From DRGT01 sp022567895 (GTDB taxonomy: Archaea > Thermoproteota > Nitrososphaeria > Nitrososphaerales > Nitrosopumilaceae), in the NCBI GenBank assembly GCA_022567895.1, contig JADFGC010000055.1:1-7722 (forward strand): a DNA stretch of 7,722 bases, in the 5' to 3' direction. The notes under the pieces were generated by a model. It had not been told where the DNA came from. It searched no databases and worked only from the letters and a program-made list of their open reading frames with translations. The translations under genes and the position numbers were made by a program. Positions 4,953 to 7,722 of the stretch are shown piece after piece (within the stretch, counting starts at the first letter, position 1; the number at the start of each line of letters is the position of its first letter).

Positions 4953-5597
4953 GTGACTGGTTTTCAGAACAAGTGGTCTAAACCACCAACCCCAGGATTA
5001 ACAGAGAGGATTAATGATGCCCTCAAACCAAAGGGTTCCCTAAAGCCAAGAGTTGAGATGGCAATTAAGAGACTAAAAGCACAAATTTCTAAACTAGATA
5101 ACATGCTTTCAAAATTAAAAGAAAGAGACGAGAAAATTTTCCAAAGAGTTGTTATTGCAACTCAACAACATGATACTCAAACAAGTAAAGTATTATCAAA
5201 TGAATTAGCTGAAATTCGTAAAGTTTCAAAAATCCTAGGTAATGCTAGGATGGCATTAGAACAAATTGAATTACGATTAACTACAGCCCATGACCTTGGT
5301 GACACTGTGGTGACAATCATGCCAACAATTGGTCTAATGAAGAATCTTAAATCATCACTTTCAAAATTCATGCCAGGTGCTGAACAAGAGATTAACAATA
5401 TGGCTGAAATGTTAGGTGGTCTAATGACTGAGACATTCTCAGGAGATGCAACATTTGGAATTGATGAATCAACAAATGCTGAATCAGACAAGATTCTACA
5501 AGAGGCAGCAGCAGTTGCTGAAACCGCCGTAGATAATAAATTCCCAAACACACCTATGGATTCTGAAATTCCCTCTACAACTTCACGATTTATGTAA
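4953..5597 (+). CDS. cdvB: CdvB-like ESCRT-III (Snf7-family) protein
   Basis: This 214-residue member of the archaeal Cdv (ESCRT-III) system polymerises on the inner membrane face at the division site and is remodelled by the Vps4-like ATPase CdvC. After a Pro-rich N-terminus (KPPTPGL) come the long basic helices of the ESCRT-III core (about 28-110, KPRVEMAIKRLKAQISKLD and onward), then helices at about 115-165 including a Met-rich part (NNMAEMLGGLM). A final short helix (about 177-195, SDKILQEAAAVAETAVDNKFP) precedes a Ser/Thr/Pro tail. No C-terminal winged helix is present, unlike the CdvA-binding CdvB of Sulfolobus, so it resembles the shorter CdvB paralogues. cdvA and cdvC are not adjacent, as is usual for scattered thaumarchaeal cdvB copies. 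GTG 4953 is the start and has no Shine-Dalgarno site. Its role could be division or other membrane remodelling. Confidence 0.9.
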   Translation: MTGFQNKWSKPPTPGLTERINDALKPKGSLKPRVEMAIKRLKAQISKLDNMLSKLKERDEKIFQRVVIATQQHDTQTSKVLSNELAEIRKVSKILGNARMALEQIELRLTTAHDLGDTVVTIMPTIGLMKNLKSSLSKFMPGAEQEINNMAEMLGGLMTETFSGDATFGIDESTNAESDKILQEAAAVAETAVDNKFPNTPMDSEIPSTTSRFM

Positions 5598-5629
5598 AAT
5601 CGTTTTTCGAAAAAATCGAAATTTTAATT
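5598..5629. terminator. Bidirectional terminator between convergent genes
   Basis: The 32-base gap holds a perfect palindrome TTTTTCGAAAAA (5603-5614) and T-rich sequence on both strands: T5 at 5603-5607 on plus and T6 at 5615-5610 on minus. This fits shared termination of cdvB and the coiled-coil gene. Confidence 0.5.
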
Positions 5630-6205
5630 TTATTCTGGTCTTGATTGTTTAAAGCTCTGAACTTTTTTACCTTCAATGTCAACAACATTATCAATACCAG
5701 ATAATTTGTTTTTTAGATCATTGATGACATTTCCTACCTCATCAGCCTCGCCTTCTACCTGAGATCTCTTCCTAGTCAAATCGTCAATTCCCTTATTTTC
5801 TTCATCAATGTATTCTCTAACTTTGACCAGTTTTTCTTTTAGATTTTTAATATCAACAGATTCATCTTCAATTTCTTTTTCTAGCTTTGTTCTTTTGTCT
5901 TTTAGATTTTTAATCATTACACCAACATAATCAATGGCTTCCTCAAGCTTGACTCGTTTGTCCATCAGAATATCTATTCCAATGGAACTAGTTGATGATG
6001 ATTGAGGTTCAAAGGACTCAGTTTGAGGTTCTGGTTGTGGTTCAGGAGCTACCTCTGGTGCTTGTTCAGGTTCTGGCTCCGAGAATGATTCTACTTCAGG
6101 CTCTGGTTTAGGTTCTAAAGATGTTTCAGGAGCTTCTTCTTCAACCATTTCACCCTCTTCTTCATCTTCAAATCCCTTCTTGAAGCGATCAAATAGTCCG
6201 ACCAT
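5630..6205 (-). CDS. Acidic Pro-rich protein with five 21-residue coiled-coil repeats
   Basis: I recognise no named family. The 191-residue product has three parts. Residues 1-12 (MVGLFDRFKKGF) could form an amphipathic, possibly membrane-touching helix. Residues about 13-72 are acidic, Pro/Glu-rich and probably disordered, with many EP/PEP steps. Residues 77-181 form a coiled coil of exactly five 21-residue units starting at Ile77, Ile98, Ile119, Ile140 and Ile161. In every unit position 1 is Ile, position 4 Leu, position 7 Lys and position 11 Leu/Val/Ile, the a/d pattern of three heptads. DNA copies 63 bases apart still match (for example 5836-5851 and 5899-5914). No cysteine or membrane span is present. 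The gene converges on the ESCRT-III gene, which suggests but does not show a link to membrane remodelling. A TATA-like element about 30 bases before the ATG implies a leaderless mRNA. Confidence 0.82.
   Translation of the reverse strand: MVGLFDRFKKGFEDEEEGEMVEEEAPETSLEPKPEPEVESFSEPEPEQAPEVAPEPQPEPQTESFEPQSSSTSSIGIDILMDKRVKLEEAIDYVGVMIKNLKDKRTKLEKEIEDESVDIKNLKEKLVKVREYIDEENKGIDDLTRKRSQVEGEADEVGNVINDLKNKLSGIDNVVDIEGKKVQSFKQSRPE
5710..5960 (-). repeat. In-frame 63-base tandem repeats encoding the 21-residue coiled-coil units
   Basis: Related 63-base units underlie residues 77-181 of the coiled-coil protein. The best-preserved core is a 16-base block at 5836-5851 repeated exactly at 5899-5914. 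A shorter relative (TTTTAGAT) occurs at 5711-5718, 126 bases (two units) from the first. The outer units have diverged to the protein level only. Confidence 0.6.
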
Positions 6206-6234
6206 GACTAATTGAATCGTACCTAAAGGACGTT

Positions 6235-6246
6235 ATTAAATATACG
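6235..6246 (-). promoter_or_regulatory. TATA box of the coiled-coil gene
   Basis: On the minus strand the sequence reads CGTATATTTAAT, a good archaeal TATA box about 30 bases before the ATG at 6205. It implies a very short or absent leader. Confidence 0.55.
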
Positions 6247-6270
6247 AATCCTTAGAAATTTTCCCCCGCA

Positions 6271-6299
6271 TCAAAAAATCTCTTTTTTTGAAATTTTTT
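6271..6299. promoter_or_regulatory. Helically phased A/T tracts (possible intrinsic DNA bend)
   Basis: An A6 tract (6273-6278), a T7 tract (6283-6289) and a T6 tract (6294-6299) are centred about 10.5 bases apart, close to one helical turn. Phased A-tracts curve DNA in one plane. The first two also form an 8-bp inverted repeat (6271-6278/6284-6291). They lie between the divergent promoters of the coiled-coil gene and the winged-helix operon. Confidence 0.45.
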
Positions 6300-6312
6300 G
6301 GAGTAAAACAGT

Positions 6313-6335
6313 CGTTCCGCTTTGCGTTCCGCTTT
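6313..6335. repeat. Tandem direct repeat CGTTCCGCTTT x2
   Basis: The 11-base sequence CGTTCCGCTTT occurs at 6313-6323 and 6325-6335, separated by one G (12-base period). It is more G+C-rich than its surroundings and lies 48-70 bases upstream of the winged-helix gene start, a plausible place for a regulator to bind. Confidence 0.55.
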
Positions 6336-6382
6336 AATGTTTCAAAATGTTCCTCATAAAGCAAGCAGTCGTATAGTATGCC

Positions 6383-6670
6383 ATGTCAAAACAACAATAC
6401 AGATCCGAAATGGGCATCATGGGTGACATCCTTGACGTTACCATGGACGGTGGACGTGATGGTGTCATCATATCTGCAATTTCAAGAAGAGCAAATCTCT
6501 CACATTATGCCGTACTAGACAAATGTGATAAGCTTGTTACTGCTGGATTGGTAGATTCCATAAAAAACGACAGAAACCGAGTCTTTATGATTACTGAGAA
6601 AGGACTTCAATTTTTCCAGGAATTCAGAAGATTTCAGAGTCTCGTCGAATCCATGAATCTAAGGTATTAA
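6383..6670 (+). CDS. Winged-helix DNA-binding regulator
   Basis: This 95-residue single-domain protein resembles the small archaeal winged-helix regulators of the Pfam HTH_45 type. It has helix 1 at about 5-21 (QYRSEMGIMGDILDVTM), the helix-turn-helix at about 26-57 (GVIISAISRRANLSHYAVLDKCDKLVTAGLVD), a wing at about 58-71 (SIKNDRNRVFMITEKG), and a C-terminal helix at about 73-92 that in relatives serves dimerisation. It probably binds promoter DNA as a dimer; the signal and targets are unknown. The start ATG has no Shine-Dalgarno site. A weak TATA-like CATAAAGC centred about 26 bases upstream suggests a leaderless mRNA. The next gene begins 6 bases after its stop, so the two are very probably co-transcribed. 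The upstream tandem repeat is a candidate for autoregulation. Confidence 0.85.
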   Translation: MSKQQYRSEMGIMGDILDVTMDGGRDGVIISAISRRANLSHYAVLDKCDKLVTAGLVDSIKNDRNRVFMITEKGLQFFQEFRRFQSLVESMNLRY

Positions 6671-6676
6671 GTAAAA

Positions 6677-7684
6677 ATGAATCAACAATTGAACCCTCTA
6701 CATAGGCAGGAGTCTATCCTAGAGGATGGAATGCTTTTTGTAAGGACTGAAAGTATTCTCCAAACGATGGCTAAATTGCCTATTCTTTTGGCTGGCTTTA
6801 TTATAATGGCAGTTGCCATGCCATTTCAGAATTCATACAGCTCAACCAAGAGCATGGATCTAATTATTTATTCTGATGGTTCAACTCACATCTCTTCAGA
6901 AATTGAAGTAGATTCTTTAGAAGTAAACTTTGCATTGAGTCTTTTTGGTAATGAAATTGATAACTTTGTGGCCATAGGAGAAAATGATGTTTTGCTTTCT
7001 GCCGAAATTGTAAATGATACTGCAACAGTTGGAACATTTGGCTCATCCACAATTTCAATAAATTATGATATTCATGATTTAGTTTCAAAAGAGGGAAGAA
7101 TTTGGACATTCACTTTGGATGCGCCAGCTGATTACACTCTCCTAATGCCTGAAAACTCAGTAATTGTTGGAATGAGTGCTTTACCACTTAACATGGAAAT
7201 TGTAGATGAGAAAACTCGACTAGTACTTCCAAACGGCCTTTCTGAAATAAATTATGTATTTGGAACATCAACTATGTTTCCTCCTACACCAACTCCTGAA
7301 AACGAATTTGATAGTACTCTGATCATAATTGGAGGTGCTGTTGCAGCTGCTGGCACAATTGGGGCTGTATTACTAAAAAGGTCTCAAAAGAAACCTGAAA
7401 GAATTGCAACTACAACTATGATTGAAACTGGAAAACCCGTAGAACCAGAAACGATATTCAATCTACGACCGGATTTACGAGAAGATGATAAAGAATTGAT
7501 TAATTTTATTTTCAATAATGGTGGCCAAGCCTTTGAAAGCGAATTAAGAAAAAAATTCCTTCAACCTCGTACAACAATGTGGCGTGCTGTAAAACGACTT
7601 GAAAGACAAGGAATTATTGAGATTGTTAAAAAAGACTTGCAAAACCTGGTTAAATTAAGAAATGATTTGGAGGAAGAGAATTGA
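6677..7684 (+). CDS. Two-pass membrane protein with extracytoplasmic domain and cytoplasmic winged helix
   Basis: The 335-residue product has a hydrophobic segment at about 33-50 (KLPILLAGFIIMAVAMPF) and an extracytoplasmic region at about 51-210 rich in beta-type sequence, ending in a Pro/Thr linker (FPPTPTPENE). A second membrane helix follows at about 213-233 (STLIIIGGAVAAAGTIGAVLL) and then a basic stop (KRSQKKPER). The cytoplasmic tail contains a winged helix at about 268-328 (ELINFIFNNGGQAFESELRK, TTMWRAVKRLERQGIIEIV), so the layout is that of a membrane-bound sensor-regulator. The ATG at 6677 follows the upstream gene by 6 bases. An in-frame ATG at 6767 would begin directly before the first hydrophobic segment and looks like a signal-peptide start, so the first 30 residues are uncertain. 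Winged-helix membrane proteins of this layout are known in archaea; no ligand can be inferred. The stop overlaps the start of the next gene. Confidence 0.85.
   Translation: MNQQLNPLHRQESILEDGMLFVRTESILQTMAKLPILLAGFIIMAVAMPFQNSYSSTKSMDLIIYSDGSTHISSEIEVDSLEVNFALSLFGNEIDNFVAIGENDVLLSAEIVNDTATVGTFGSSTISINYDIHDLVSKEGRIWTFTLDAPADYTLLMPENSVIVGMSALPLNMEIVDEKTRLVLPNGLSEINYVFGTSTMFPPTPTPENEFDSTLIIIGGAVAAAGTIGAVLLKRSQKKPERIATTTMIETGKPVEPETIFNLRPDLREDDKELINFIFNNGGQAFESELRKKFLQPRTTMWRAVKRLERQGIIEIVKKDLQNLVKLRNDLEEEN
7669..7673 (+). promoter_or_regulatory. Shine-Dalgarno site GGAGG for the right-edge gene
   Basis: GGAGG lies 7 bases before TTG 7681, within the last codons of the membrane winged-helix gene. 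It is the best ribosome binding site in the window and supports the TTG start of an otherwise very short visible reading frame. Confidence 0.65.
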
Positions 7685-7722
7685 AAGTTATTGCATCATT
7701 AGGCTTGTTAATCTTAGTGGCT
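7681..7722 (+). CDS. Start of a gene with hydrophobic N-terminus (3' end outside window)
   Basis: A frame beginning at TTG 7681 stays open to the window end and encodes MKVIASLGLLILVA, a basic-then-hydrophobic start typical of a signal peptide or membrane anchor. The TTG overlaps the TGA of the preceding gene (TTGA, 4-base overlap). A GGAGG Shine-Dalgarno site lies 7 bases upstream, so it is probably translationally coupled and the third gene of the winged-helix operon. Its identity cannot be determined from 14 codons. Confidence 0.65.
   Translation, partial: MKVIASLGLLILVA

Noticed and set aside
5177..5551. Minus-strand frame of 124 residues inside cdvB
   Set aside because: It is an antisense shadow of the ESCRT-III-like protein. 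Its Ser/Ile-rich composition is what the complement of that gene gives.
6864..7109. Minus-strand frame of 81 residues inside the membrane winged-helix gene
   Set aside because: Its Gln/His/Leu-rich composition is typical of an antisense shadow, and it has no start signals.
1..7722. CRISPR array, insertion sequence or integrated element
   Set aside because: No regularly spaced repeats, transposase or integrase, or flanking duplications were seen. Gene content looks like ordinary core chromosome.

Overview
The window looks like chromosomal DNA of an ammonia-oxidising archaeon of the Nitrososphaerota (Thaumarchaeota), most like a marine Nitrosopumilus. This rests on low G+C (about a third by eye), two transcription factor B genes with the archaeal/eukaryotic TFIIB layout, an ESCRT-III-like CdvB cell-division protein, winged-helix regulators typical of the group, archaeal TATA-type promoters about 25-35 bases upstream of start codons, and T-run terminators. 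Most genes appear to be leaderless or nearly so. The two clear Shine-Dalgarno sites precede TTG starts (a small membrane protein and the gene at the right edge).

Layout. 1-569 is the 3' part of a TFB gene (+). It is followed by a hemerythrin-like HHE protein (781-1326, +) and an APS kinase, cysC (1370-1882, +). The latter converges with, and overlaps by 6 bases, a CysQ-type PAP phosphatase/inositol monophosphatase-family gene (1877-2695, -), which lies downstream of a small two-helix membrane protein (2715-2924, -). The 305-base gap 2925-3235 holds a strong TATA region and a G+C-rich, highly structured segment that I interpret as an unassigned stand-alone non-coding RNA on the + strand (about 3095-3235). 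Then come, on the minus strand, an anchored extracytoplasmic protein (3236-3685) and a complete second TFB (3715-4626). Divergent from that TFB is a 34-residue C2H2 zinc-finger microprotein (4743-4847, +). It is followed by a CdvB/ESCRT-III paralogue (4953-5597, +), which converges on an acidic protein with five exact 21-residue coiled-coil repeats (5630-6205, -). After an intergenic region with helically phased A/T tracts and an 11-base tandem repeat comes a rightward operon: a winged-helix regulator (6383-6670), a two-pass membrane protein with a cytoplasmic winged helix (6677-7684), and the first 14 codons of a further gene with a hydrophobic N-terminus (7681-7722+).

How it fits together. 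Three themes are visible. Transcription control: two TFB paralogues about 74% identical over the shared part, a zinc-finger microprotein divergent from one of them, and two winged-helix proteins. Sulfate activation: cysC makes PAPS, and cysQ would remove the PAP left after PAPS is used. Membrane remodelling: the CdvB paralogue with a coiled-coil neighbour. The most novel items are the structured RNA, the 21-residue-repeat protein beside the ESCRT-III gene, the zinc-finger microprotein, and the membrane-bound winged-helix protein with its partner regulator.
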